Origin: DATBLZ01 sp036555065
GTDB taxonomy: Bacteria; Pseudomonadota; Gammaproteobacteria; Steroidobacterales; Rariloculaceae
DNA: 39,851 nucleotides
NCBI GenBank assembly: GCA_036555065.1
Contig: DATBLZ010000106.1
Span: 1-39,851, forward strand
Reading direction: 5' to 3'
The notes below the pieces were generated by a model. That model did no database searches. It was not told the origin of the DNA and worked only from the letters and a program-made list of their open reading frames with translations. The position numbers were made by a program, and so were the translations under genes. How positions within the stretch are numbered: position 1 is the stretch's first letter; the number at the start of each line of letters is the position of its first letter. Positions 16,254 to 23,816 of this stretch are shown here, in pieces.

Positions 16254-16278
16254 CGCGCTCGAGCGCGTTGCGCAACGC
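16254..16278. repeat. Two abutting perfect palindromes in the rpmH-dnaA gap
   Basis: CGCGCTCGAGCGCG (16254-16267) and GCGTTGCGCAACGC (16265-16278) are each perfect 14-base palindromes sharing three bases. They lie between the rpmH promoter and the DnaA box. They could be regulator sites or origin structure; no known factor is assigned. Confidence 0.5.
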
Positions 16279-16300
16279 ATTCGACTTCGCGACGTCTGCC

Positions 16301-16309
16301 TGTGGATAA
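16301..16309 (-). promoter_or_regulatory. Consensus DnaA box upstream of dnaA
   Basis: TGTGGATAA on the plus strand is the exact complement of the high-affinity DnaA box TTATCCACA. It lies 68 bases before the chosen dnaA start. A box here typically mediates DnaA autoregulation and may belong to the origin. The remaining rpmH-dnaA gap holds no clear dnaA promoter that I can defend. Confidence 0.75.
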
Positions 16310-16376
16310 CCGGGCGGTGCTCGTATTAGACTCGTGGTTTCCTCGGGCCACTCAAACCAACAGCGAACTTTTCACT

Positions 16377-17711
16377 GTGGCTGACGATTCGGCGGTAGTG
16401 TCTTCTCTGTGGACGAAGTGCCTGCGGGCACTTGCCGTCGAGCTCAGCGAGCAGCAGTTCAATACGTGGATACGGCCGTTGCAGGCCATCGAGGGCGAAG
16501 CGAGCTTGCAGCTTCTCGCGCCGAATAAGTTCGTCGTCGATTGGGTGCAATCGAATTGCCTGCCCATCATTCGCGATGTCCTGAGCCGGCTCGAGGGTGA
16601 CCCCGTCGAGGTCGTAGTCGAGGTCGGGACGCGCGGTTTGCCGCTCTCTTCCCCGTCGGTCGAGCCCGCACGCGCATCGAAGGTCGCGATCGAGAGCCGT
16701 TTGAATCCGGCGTTCACGTTCGCGAACTTCGTCGAGGGCAAGAGCAACCAGCTCGCACGCGCCGCCGCAATGCAAGTCGGCATGAATCCCGGGCGTGCGT
16801 ACAACCCGCTGTTCATCTACGGTGGAGTCGGCCTCGGCAAGACCCATCTCATGCATGCAGCCGGCAACTTGATCGCGCAGCGTGAGCCGAAAGCGAAGAT
16901 CGCTTACGTGCACTCGGAGCGTTTCGTGGGCGACATGGTGCGTGGGTTGCAACACAACACGATCGCGGAGTTCAAACGCGCCTATCGCAGCCTCGACGCG
17001 CTGCTCATTGACGACATTCAATTCTTCGCCAACAAGGTCGGCTCACAGGAGGAATTCTTCCATACATTCAATGCCTTACTCGAGGGCCAGCGGCAGATCA
17101 TTCTGACCTGCGACCGTTATCCGAAGGAAGTCGTAGGGCTCGAGGAGCGCCTAAAGTCACGTTTCGGCTGGGGCCTCACGGTGGCCATCGAGCCTCCGGA
17201 GCTCGAGACGAGCGTCGCAATTCTCATCAGCAAGGCAAACGCCGTGCACGAAGCGCTTCCTGAGGAAGTCGCTTTCTTCATTGCGCAGCGGATCCGCTCC
17301 AACGTCCGCGAGCTCGAGGGTGCGCTCCGCCGCGTAATCGCGACAGCACATTTCACCGGGAAAACCATCACGCTCGACTTTGCCAAAGAGGCACTACGTG
17401 ACTTACTCGCCTCTCAAGACAGGCTCGTGACTATCGAAAACATTCAGAAAACTGTGGCTGAGTACTTCAAGATTCGTGTCGGCGATCTACTTTCGAAGCG
17501 CCGCAGCCGTTCAATCGCGCGGCCGCGTCAAATCGCGATGGCGCTCGCAAAAGAACTCACGCGCCATAGTCTCCCCGAGATCGGTGACGCATTCGGCGGG
17601 CGCGATCACACGACCGTGCTGCACGCCTGCCGCCGAGTAAAGATATTGCGCGATAGCGAAAGACGGGTTGCGGAGGACTACAACAACTTATTTCGAACCT
17701 TGACGAGCTGA
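16377..17711 (+). CDS. dnaA: Chromosomal replication initiator protein DnaA
   Basis: This is the AAA+ initiator that binds DnaA boxes and melts the origin. From GTG at 16377 it has 444 aa, close to the length in Xanthomonas. Domain I (SSLWTKCLRALAVELSEQQFNTWIRPLQA) interacts with helicase loader and partners. Domain II is a short linker. Domain III has Walker A YGGVGLGKTHLMHAAGN and Walker B LLIDDIQFF. Domain IV ends with the box-binding signature GGRDHTTVLHACRRV. A start at GTG 16302 would place the DnaA box inside the gene and adds residues unlike the family; GTG 16398 is another option. dnaN follows after 187 bases. Confidence 0.97.
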   Translation: MADDSAVVSSLWTKCLRALAVELSEQQFNTWIRPLQAIEGEASLQLLAPNKFVVDWVQSNCLPIIRDVLSRLEGDPVEVVVEVGTRGLPLSSPSVEPARASKVAIESRLNPAFTFANFVEGKSNQLARAAAMQVGMNPGRAYNPLFIYGGVGLGKTHLMHAAGNLIAQREPKAKIAYVHSERFVGDMVRGLQHNTIAEFKRAYRSLDALLIDDIQFFANKVGSQEEFFHTFNALLEGQRQIILTCDRYPKEVVGLEERLKSRFGWGLTVAIEPPELETSVAILISKANAVHEALPEEVAFFIAQRIRSNVRELEGALRRVIATAHFTGKTITLDFAKEALRDLLASQDRLVTIENIQKTVAEYFKIRVGDLLSKRRSRSIARPRQIAMALAKELTRHSLPEIGDAFGGRDHTTVLHACRRVKILRDSERRVAEDYNNLFRTLTS

Positions 17712-17898
17712 TGTGCAGAACCTGTGATCGAATGCCGGAATGGACTTCTCACACAATGGCCGCACAGACAAACGCTCAGTGATCCGCTAGTTTCTAATTC
17801 CGTAACACATTGATTAACAATAGAAAATCCCCGTTATTAACAGATTCGCAGAGTTCTATAGCAACAACTTCCTAATTAGATTCCAGGGTAATCAAGAG
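17712..17898. other. AT-rich dnaA-dnaN gap, candidate oriC element
   Basis: The gap is strikingly AT-rich for this chromosome: 17821-17880 has 21 G/C of 60. It contains degenerate DnaA-box-like sites: TTATTAACA (17834-17842) and, on the other strand, TTCTGCACA (17720-17712). ATTAACA occurs twice (17813 and 17836). A loose promoter, TTGATT (17810) with TATTAA (17835), may serve dnaN. Pseudomonas origins involve both the rpmH-dnaA and dnaA-dnaN gaps, so an origin role is plausible but unproven. Confidence 0.4.
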
Positions 17899-18996
17899 AT
17901 GAAGTTCAGTGCATCCAGAGAAGCGATTCTCGAGCCATTGCAGGCAGTCATCGGTGTCGTTGAAAGACGGCAAACAATGCCGATTCTAAGCAATGTGCTA
18001 TTGGCGCTCACAGGCAAGAAGCTCAGTGTCACGGCGACGGATCTCGAGGTCGAGCTCGTAGCACAGAATGATGTCGATGGAGAGTCGAGCGGAGATGTGA
18101 CCGTTCCCGGCCGTAAGCTCCACGATATCTGCCGTGCCTTACCAGAAGGTAGCAAGGTCGATGTAACTGTTACTGGCGAAAGGCTGAGTCTAAAAGCAGG
18201 CCGAAGCCGATTTACACTATCGACCCTCAAAGCAGGGGACTTTCCTACGATCGATGACATTGCTGCCCAGTATTCATTTGTAGTGCCGCAAAGCGATCTG
18301 CACAAATTGTTGACACGGACGCAATTCTCGATGGCACAACAGGACGTCCGGTACTACCTCAATGGCCTGTTGCTCGAAACAAGTGGTAAGACACTACGGG
18401 CTGTCGCCACGGACGGGCATCGCCTCGCGCTCGCGGAGATCGAGCTCGGCAGCAAGGTTGCCAAAGAAGGCCAGGTGATCGTGCCCCGCAAGGGCGTTCT
18501 TGAGGTCAATCGGCTGCTTGCGACGGAGGGAGAGTTGAATATCTCTCTCGGCGCGAGCCACATCCGGGTCGAGAAAACGGGCTTGAGGCTCACATCCAAG
18601 CTCATTGACGGACGGTTCCCTGAATATCAGCGTGTCATACCCAAGGGCCCGACGAGCACGTTGAAGGCCGACCGCGATGCGCTGCGGGATGCGCTCCAAC
18701 GCACGGCGATTCTCTCCAATGAGAAATACCGCGGCGTGCGCCTTGAGCTCAGCACGAATAGCGTAACGATGCAGGCCAATAACCCGGAGCAGGAAGAGGC
18801 CGTCGAGACGCTCGAGGTCGAATACACGGGCAGCGCTATGGAAATTGGCTTTAACGTCAACTACTTACTCGATGCGCTGACGGCGATCGAGGGCAACCAA
18901 GTCGAGATCGGTCTGACGGATAGCAACTCGAGCTGCCTCATCGTGGCACCCGGCGATGCGCATACGAAGTATGTTGTGATGCCGATGAGGCTCTGA
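17899..18996 (+). CDS. dnaN: DNA polymerase III beta subunit (sliding clamp)
   Basis: This is the ring-shaped processivity clamp that tethers DNA polymerase III. The protein is 365 aa (E. coli 366), starting MKFSASREAILEPLQAVIGVVERRQTMPILSNVL. Other family blocks are visible: RSRFTLSTLKAGDFPTID, ATDGHRLALAE, SKLIDGRFPEYQRVIP and the C-terminal LIVAPGDAHTKYVVMPMRL, whose MPMRL tail forms part of the binding pocket for client motifs. Codon use is less GC-biased than in neighbouring genes, especially near the 5' end. It is followed by recF after 34 bases. Confidence 0.98.
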   Translation: MKFSASREAILEPLQAVIGVVERRQTMPILSNVLLALTGKKLSVTATDLEVELVAQNDVDGESSGDVTVPGRKLHDICRALPEGSKVDVTVTGERLSLKAGRSRFTLSTLKAGDFPTIDDIAAQYSFVVPQSDLHKLLTRTQFSMAQQDVRYYLNGLLLETSGKTLRAVATDGHRLALAEIELGSKVAKEGQVIVPRKGVLEVNRLLATEGELNISLGASHIRVEKTGLRLTSKLIDGRFPEYQRVIPKGPTSTLKADRDALRDALQRTAILSNEKYRGVRLELSTNSVTMQANNPEQEEAVETLEVEYTGSAMEIGFNVNYLLDALTAIEGNQVEIGLTDSNSSCLIVAPGDAHTKYVVMPMRL

Positions 18997-19030
18997 GAGA
19001 CGCGGTTCTCGATCCGCGGAAAGGCCCTCG

Positions 19031-20098
19031 GTGCCGCTCCAGCGCATCCGGGTTCGCTCTGTGCGCTGTCTCGCCGAAGTCGATATGGACTTGGCCCCTG
19101 GCCGCAACTATTTGTACGGGCGCAATGGGGCGGGGAAGACGAGCCTACTCGAGGCGATTCACCTGCTCGGCCGCGGACGATCCTTTCGAACACGGCATAC
19201 CCGGCATCTGCTCCGCTACGGGGCTCACGAGCTCACGGTCGTCGGCGATATCGCCCATGGAGCGCTCTCGCAAACGGTCGGCGTGCGGTTCGCCGATGGC
19301 CATCTCGAGATCCATGTCGACGGGCAAAGCCACGAGGGCCTCGAAACGCTCGCGCGCCGCTTGCCGGTGCACGTCATTGATCCGCAGCAACACGAGCTCG
19401 TCGAGGGCGGACCCAGCGTCCGGCGGCGTTATCTCGATGGCGGAGTGTTCCACGTGGAACCTCGCTATCTCGATGCTTGGCGCAACTACCGCCGGGTCTT
19501 GGCACAACGGAACTCGGCCCTCAAGATCCACGCGAGCGAGGGCGAAATAGTCGCGTGGAATCCAGCGCTGACGGAGGCGGGACGCCAAGTTCACGAGGCC
19601 CGGGAGCGCTATTTCGCGAGGCTCGCAGCCGCAGTTGCGGACATCGGTGGCCGCCTGCTGGCACAGGAGCTCGTGGTCGGCTACCAGCGTGGCTGGAACC
19701 GCGACGTCGACTTTGCCGAGGCGCTCACGAGCTCGCTCGAGCGCGATGCCGCGACGGGCTACACGCAGGTTGGCCCGCACCGTGCCGACCTGAGTCTTAG
19801 GCTCGGTGCCGCGGCCGTGCGCGATGCCGCGTCGCGCGGCCAGCAAAAGCTCGTCGTTGCGACTCTGGTGCTGGCGCAAGTTCGCGTCGCGAACGCGACA
19901 TCAGGGCCGCAAGGGACCCTTCTCGTGGACGACCCCGCGGCCGAGTTGGACCGGGCGGCCGTGGAGCGCCTGCTGGCAGAGCTCTGGGCACTCGACACGC
20001 AGCTCGTTCTAACGGGGCTCGCGCGCGAATCGCTCGCGCCGGCACGCGGCTATTCGCTGTTCCACGTGGAACAAGGTCAGATCCAAGCAATGCTATAA
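19031..20098 (+). CDS. recF: DNA replication and repair protein RecF
   Basis: This is an SMC-like ATPase that loads RecA at gaps via RecO/RecR. The 355-aa product starts with GTG at 19031 (MPLQRIRVRSVRCLAEVDMDL). It carries Walker A YGRNGAGKTSLLEAIHLL, an ABC-type signature (ASRGQQKLVVATLVLA) and Walker B LLVDDPAAELD. Length and order dnaN-recF-gyrB are standard. The gene contains two ParB-binding parS palindromes in its reading frame, translated VFHVEP and LFHVEQ. The stop codon TAA is part of the TATAAT box of the gyrB promoter. Confidence 0.97.
   Translation: MPLQRIRVRSVRCLAEVDMDLAPGRNYLYGRNGAGKTSLLEAIHLLGRGRSFRTRHTRHLLRYGAHELTVVGDIAHGALSQTVGVRFADGHLEIHVDGQSHEGLETLARRLPVHVIDPQQHELVEGGPSVRRRYLDGGVFHVEPRYLDAWRNYRRVLAQRNSALKIHASEGEIVAWNPALTEAGRQVHEARERYFARLAAAVADIGGRLLAQELVVGYQRGWNRDVDFAEALTSSLERDAATGYTQVGPHRADLSLRLGAAAVRDAASRGQQKLVVATLVLAQVRVANATSGPQGTLLVDDPAAELDRAAVERLLAELWALDTQLVLTGLARESLAPARGYSLFHVEQGQIQAML
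19446..19461. promoter_or_regulatory. parS: parS site 1 (ParB loading site)
   Basis: TGTTCCACGTGGAACC differs by one terminal base from the bacterial parS palindrome TGTTNCACGTGNAACA. It lies in the middle of recF, 612 bases from the perfect copy at 20058. ParB encoded at 1275-2153 should bind it. Confidence 0.8.
20058..20073. promoter_or_regulatory. parS: parS site 2 (perfect palindrome)
   Basis: TGTTCCACGTGGAACA is a perfect 16-base match to the parS consensus, near the 3' end of recF. It lies within a few kilobases of the presumed origin, where parS clusters are expected. Its right end reaches the -35 region of the gyrB promoter. Confidence 0.93.
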
Positions 20099-20099
20099 T
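20091..20099 (+). promoter_or_regulatory. gyrB promoter, extended -10 type
   Basis: TGCTATAAT is an exact extended -10 element (TGnTATAAT). No good -35 box is present; the -35 position falls at about 20071-20076, touching parS site 2. The leader to the gyrB ATG at 20128 would be about 20 bases and contains GCGGAG as ribosome-binding site. Confidence 0.65.
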
Positions 20100-20127
20100 T
20101 CTGCCGATTCAGCGGAGCTCGCTCGGG

Positions 20128-22536
20128 ATGAGTCAGAACGAATATACTTCTAAGAATATCAAGGTCTTAAAGGGCCTTGAAGCGGTTCGCAAGCGCCCCG
20201 GAATGTACATCGGCGACACCGATGACGGAACCGGGCTTCACCACATGGTTTTCGAGGTCGTCGACAACTCGATCGACGAGGCGCTCGCCGGCTTCTGCAA
20301 GGAAATTTCGGTGACGATTCATGCCGATGAGTCCGTGACGGTCACCGACGACGGACGCGGCGTGCCGGTCGATATCCATCCCGAGGAAGGGCGGTCCGCG
20401 GCCGAGGTCATCATGACCGTGCTGCACGCCGGCGCCAAGTTCGACGACAACTCGTACAAGGTCGCCGGCGGCCTCCACGGCGTCGGGGTATCGGTCGTCA
20501 ACGCCCTGTCCGAGCTCCTCGTGCTCACGGTCTACCGCAATGGGCATGTCTACCGGCAAACGTACCGCATGGGCGATCCGGTGGCCCCGCTGGCCGTGGT
20601 CGGCGACACCGACAAGCAGGGCACGACCGTGCGCTTCCACCCGAGCCCGAAGATCTTCTCGAACCTCGAGTTTGACTACGACACGCTCGCGAAGCGTCTG
20701 CGCGAGCTTTCGTTCCTCAACTCCGGCGTTCACATCAAGCTCTTCGACGAGCGTGACGGGCGCTCGGACTTGTTTGCGTATCAGGGGGGCATCCGGGCGT
20801 TCGTCCAGCACCTGAACAAGAATCGAACGCCGATTCACCCGACGATCATCACGTTCCAAGAGACCCGCGGCAAAACGCAGGTCGAGGTCGCGCTGCAGTG
20901 GAACGACGGGTATCAGGAAGGGATGTTCTGCTACACGAACAACATTCCGCAGCGCGACGGCGGCACGCACCTCGCAGGCTTTCGCGCCGCGTTGACGCGC
21001 ACGCTCAACACCTACATTGAGGGCGAAAGCGTCGGCAAGCGCGAGAAGATCGCAACCACCGGCGACGATGCGCGCGAAGGCCTCACGGCCGTGCTTTCGG
21101 TCAAGCTTCCGGATCCGAAATTCTCCTCGCAGACCAAGGACAAGCTCGTTTCGTCGGACGTCAAAGGCGCAGTCGAATCCGTCGTCGGCGAGAAGCTCGA
21201 GGCCTTTCTGCTCGAGCACCCGGCCGAAGCCAAAGTCATCGTCGGCAAGATCATCGAAGCGGCGCACGCGCGCGAGGCCGCGCGTAAAGCCCGCGAGATG
21301 ACGCGGCGCAAAGGCGCGCTCGACGTCGCCGGGCTGCCCGGCAAGCTCGCCGATTGTCAGGAAAAAGACCCGGCGCTCTCGGAGCTCTTCCTCGTCGAAG
21401 GCGACTCCGCCGGCGGCTCCGCGAAGCAGGGGCGGGACCGCCGCACGCAGGCTGTGCTGCCGCTCAAAGGCAAGATACTGAACGTCGAAAAAGCGAGATT
21501 CGACAAGATGTTACAGTCGGTGGAGGTCGGCACGCTCATCACGGCCTTAGGCTGCGGCATCGGTCGCGCGGAGTTCGATGCGAACAATCTGCGCTACCAC
21601 CGAATCATCATCATGACCGATGCCGATGTCGACGGCTCGCACATCCGCACGCTGCTCCTGACGTTCTTCTACCGCCAGATGCCCGAGCTCATCGAGCGCG
21701 GCCACGTTTTCATCGCTCAGCCGCCGCTGTACAAGCTCAAGCGCGGGAAGAAAGAGAATTACGTGAAGGACGACGCCGAGCTCAATGCTCTGCTGCTATC
21801 GAGCGCGACGGAGGAGGCCGCGCTCCATCCGTCCGCGAAAGCCCCGGCGGTTCCGGCGGAAACGCTCGCCGGGCTCGCGCGCGATTACATGGAGAGCAAA
21901 GCGATCATCCTGCGCTGGGGCAAGCGCTACGATGCCCAAGTGCTCGAGGCGATGATGGCATTGCCCGAGGTCAAGGCGGAGATGTTGACGAGCGCGGCGA
22001 AAATGCGTGAGTGGTGCGCGGCGCTCCAGAAACGGCTCAACAGCGCCACGGGGCCCCGCTATCGAATCCAGCATCAACCCGGCACCAAGGGCGTCGAGGC
22101 GACCATTCTCGTCACGCGCGAGCATCACGGGCACACGGTCACGAAGGGTTTTCCGGACGCCTTCTTCGGCTCGCCGGAATACCAGCGCATCGCGACGATC
22201 GGCACGCGCTTTCAAAACGTGCTGTCGACGGGCGCCTACGTTCTCCGCGGCGAGGAGAAACACGACATCACGACGCTACCCGAGGCGATCGAGTGGCTCA
22301 TGGCGCGCGCGAAACAGGGCCAGACGATTCAACGCTACAAAGGCCTTGGCGAGATGAATCCGGATCAGCTTTGGGAGACGACCGTGAATCCCGAGACGCG
22401 GCGCTTGCTCCAGGTCCGCATCGAAGATGCCGTCGCGGCCGACGAGATATTCACGACGCTCATGGGCGATCAGGTCGAGCCGCGCCGGGACTTCATCGAG
22501 CGCAACGCGTTGGCTGTCGCCAACCTCGATATCTAG
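20128..22536 (+). CDS. gyrB: DNA gyrase subunit B
   Basis: This is the ATPase subunit of type II topoisomerase, introducing negative supercoils with GyrA. The protein is 802 aa (E. coli 804). The GHKL ATP-binding part contains VRKRPGMYIGDTDDGTGLHHMVFEVVDN, DDGRGVPVD and GGLHGVGVSVVNALS. The TOPRIM part has ELFLVEGDSAGGSAKQGRDR (quinolone region) and MTDADVDGSHIRTLLL. The C-terminal block (IQRYKGLGEMNPDQLWETT) and the end LAVANLDI are typical. It is convergent with plsC and the two stop codons overlap by 4 bases. Confidence 0.98.
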   Translation: MSQNEYTSKNIKVLKGLEAVRKRPGMYIGDTDDGTGLHHMVFEVVDNSIDEALAGFCKEISVTIHADESVTVTDDGRGVPVDIHPEEGRSAAEVIMTVLHAGAKFDDNSYKVAGGLHGVGVSVVNALSELLVLTVYRNGHVYRQTYRMGDPVAPLAVVGDTDKQGTTVRFHPSPKIFSNLEFDYDTLAKRLRELSFLNSGVHIKLFDERDGRSDLFAYQGGIRAFVQHLNKNRTPIHPTIITFQETRGKTQVEVALQWNDGYQEGMFCYTNNIPQRDGGTHLAGFRAALTRTLNTYIEGESVGKREKIATTGDDAREGLTAVLSVKLPDPKFSSQTKDKLVSSDVKGAVESVVGEKLEAFLLEHPAEAKVIVGKIIEAAHAREAARKAREMTRRKGALDVAGLPGKLADCQEKDPALSELFLVEGDSAGGSAKQGRDRRTQAVLPLKGKILNVEKARFDKMLQSVEVGTLITALGCGIGRAEFDANNLRYHRIIIMTDADVDGSHIRTLLLTFFYRQMPELIERGHVFIAQPPLYKLKRGKKENYVKDDAELNALLLSSATEEAALHPSAKAPAVPAETLAGLARDYMESKAIILRWGKRYDAQVLEAMMALPEVKAEMLTSAAKMREWCAALQKRLNSATGPRYRIQHQPGTKGVEATILVTREHHGHTVTKGFPDAFFGSPEYQRIATIGTRFQNVLSTGAYVLRGEEKHDITTLPEAIEWLMARAKQGQTIQRYKGLGEMNPDQLWETTVNPETRRLLQVRIEDAVAADEIFTTLMGDQVEPRRDFIERNALAVANLDI

Positions 22537-23255
22537 CGGCCTTCTGCGGCGATCTCACGCAAAGTTGAGTCGATCCAGCGCCGAACGTCGTCGATCACGT
22601 CGCGGGCCTCGCGGCCGGCGGTAGGGATTGGCGCGCCGATGACGACGCGGACCGTACCGGGTTTCTTGAGGAGACCCCGGCGGGGCCAGAAGTCCCCGGC
22701 GTTGTGGGCGACGGGAACGACGGGCCGCCCGCCCGCAGCCTGGGCGAGCAGCACGCCGCTGATGCCGTAACGGCGCGTCTCGCCGGCCGGGACGCGCGTG
22801 CCTTCGGGGAAGATGATGATCCACAGGCCCTCGTCGAGGCGGCGCCGACCTTGCTCGATGACCTGCGTCACGGCCGACCGGCCGGCGCGCCGATTGATCC
22901 CGATGGCTTTGAGGAAGAAAAGCATCCAGCCGAGCACCGGTGCCCAGAGTAGCTCCCTTTTGATGACCCATACTTGGGGCGGAAAGAGCTGGATCTGCGC
23001 AATGGTCTCCCAGGACGATGAATGCTTCATGAGCACCACGGTGTTGTCGCGCTGCAGATTCTCGAGCCCCTCGACCGTGTAGCCGAGACCGCAAAACCGC
23101 CTGAGCGAAGCGAGCATCCACCGTGCCCAAAAGTGCGCGAACGCGTAGCTGCAGCGATAGCCGAACGGCGTGCAGAGAAATGCTACGGACCCATAGATCG
23201 CGACGGACGCGAACAGCACCGATGTGAAGACCAGCGAGCCGAGCATCTGGCGCAC
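22533..23255 (-). CDS. plsC: 1-acyl-sn-glycerol-3-phosphate acyltransferase (PlsC family)
   Basis: This membrane acyltransferase converts lysophosphatidic acid to phosphatidic acid. The product is 240 aa with an N-terminal hydrophobic anchor (about residues 5-27). The catalytic block reads KHSSSWET with His78 and Glu83, an HX4E form of the classical HX4D motif that is common in one proteobacterial branch. The second block FPEGTR is at 149-154, and VVPVAHNAGDFW follows. Position downstream of gyrB and beside gmhB matches Pseudomonas. It could alternatively acylate other lysolipids. Confidence 0.9.
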   Translation of the reverse strand: MRQMLGSLVFTSVLFASVAIYGSVAFLCTPFGYRCSYAFAHFWARWMLASLRRFCGLGYTVEGLENLQRDNTVVLMKHSSSWETIAQIQLFPPQVWVIKRELLWAPVLGWMLFFLKAIGINRRAGRSAVTQVIEQGRRRLDEGLWIIIFPEGTRVPAGETRRYGISGVLLAQAAGGRPVVPVAHNAGDFWPRRGLLKKPGTVRVVIGAPIPTAGREARDVIDDVRRWIDSTLREIAAEGR

Positions 23256-23258
23256 ACG

Positions 23259-23813
23259 TTACTCCTGGGCCGGAAGCAACTGCGCAACGGCCGCAGCGAG
23301 ATCGTCGTAAACCTCGATCGAGCTATCGCGAAGCTCCGCGAGAGCGGCGCGCCCGCTTCCCGTACGCACGAGAATCGGCCGCGCGTGGACGGCCTGCGCA
23401 GCGCGCACGTCGGATACCTTGTCGCCGACGAAGGGCACGCCGGTCAGCGCACAGCCGAAGTCCCGGCCGATCTGTTGCAACATCCCAGGCGCCGGCTTGC
23501 GGCACGCACACTTGTCCTTAGGAAGATGCGGACAGTAATAAACTCCGCTGACCGCGCCACCTTCGGCCTCGATTGCGGCGAGCATCTTCGCGTGAATCGC
23601 GGCCAGCACGGCTTCAGAGAACAAGCCGCGGCCGACGCCCGATTGGTTGCTGACGACGATCACGCGCCGGCCGTGCTTCGTCAGCGCGGCTATCGCTGCG
23701 AGACTGCCCGGCAACGGCCGCCACTCATCGGGGCTTTTGATGTAGGCGTCGGAGTCATAGTTGATGACGCCGTCGCGGTCGAGAATCACGAGCGGGCCGG
23801 CTTCTGTGGTCAA
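23259..23813 (-). CDS. gmhB: D-glycero-beta-D-manno-heptose-1,7-bisphosphate 7-phosphatase
   Basis: This HAD-superfamily phosphatase makes heptose 1-phosphate for the LPS inner core. The 184-aa product has the nucleophile motif LDRDGVIN (Asp12, Asp14), the second motif VVSNQSGVGRG, and the GmhB zinc loop CPHLPKDKCAC (Cys94, His96, Cys102, Cys104). VGDKVSDVRAA is the metal-binding motif IV. Start ATG is at 23813. It lies 3 bases after the glycyl-tRNA synthetase stop and 3 bases before the plsC start, so all three are one transcript, as in relatives. Confidence 0.95.
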   Translation of the reverse strand: MTTEAGPLVILDRDGVINYDSDAYIKSPDEWRPLPGSLAAIAALTKHGRRVIVVSNQSGVGRGLFSEAVLAAIHAKMLAAIEAEGGAVSGVYYCPHLPKDKCACRKPAPGMLQQIGRDFGCALTGVPFVGDKVSDVRAAQAVHARPILVRTGSGRAALAELRDSSIEVYDDLAAAVAQLLPAQE

Positions 23814-23816
23814 GCG

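Noticed and set aside
16302..16376. dnaA starting at GTG 16302
   Set aside because: It would place the DnaA box in the coding sequence and add 25 residues that do not resemble DnaA domain I. GTG 16377 or 16398 fits the family better.
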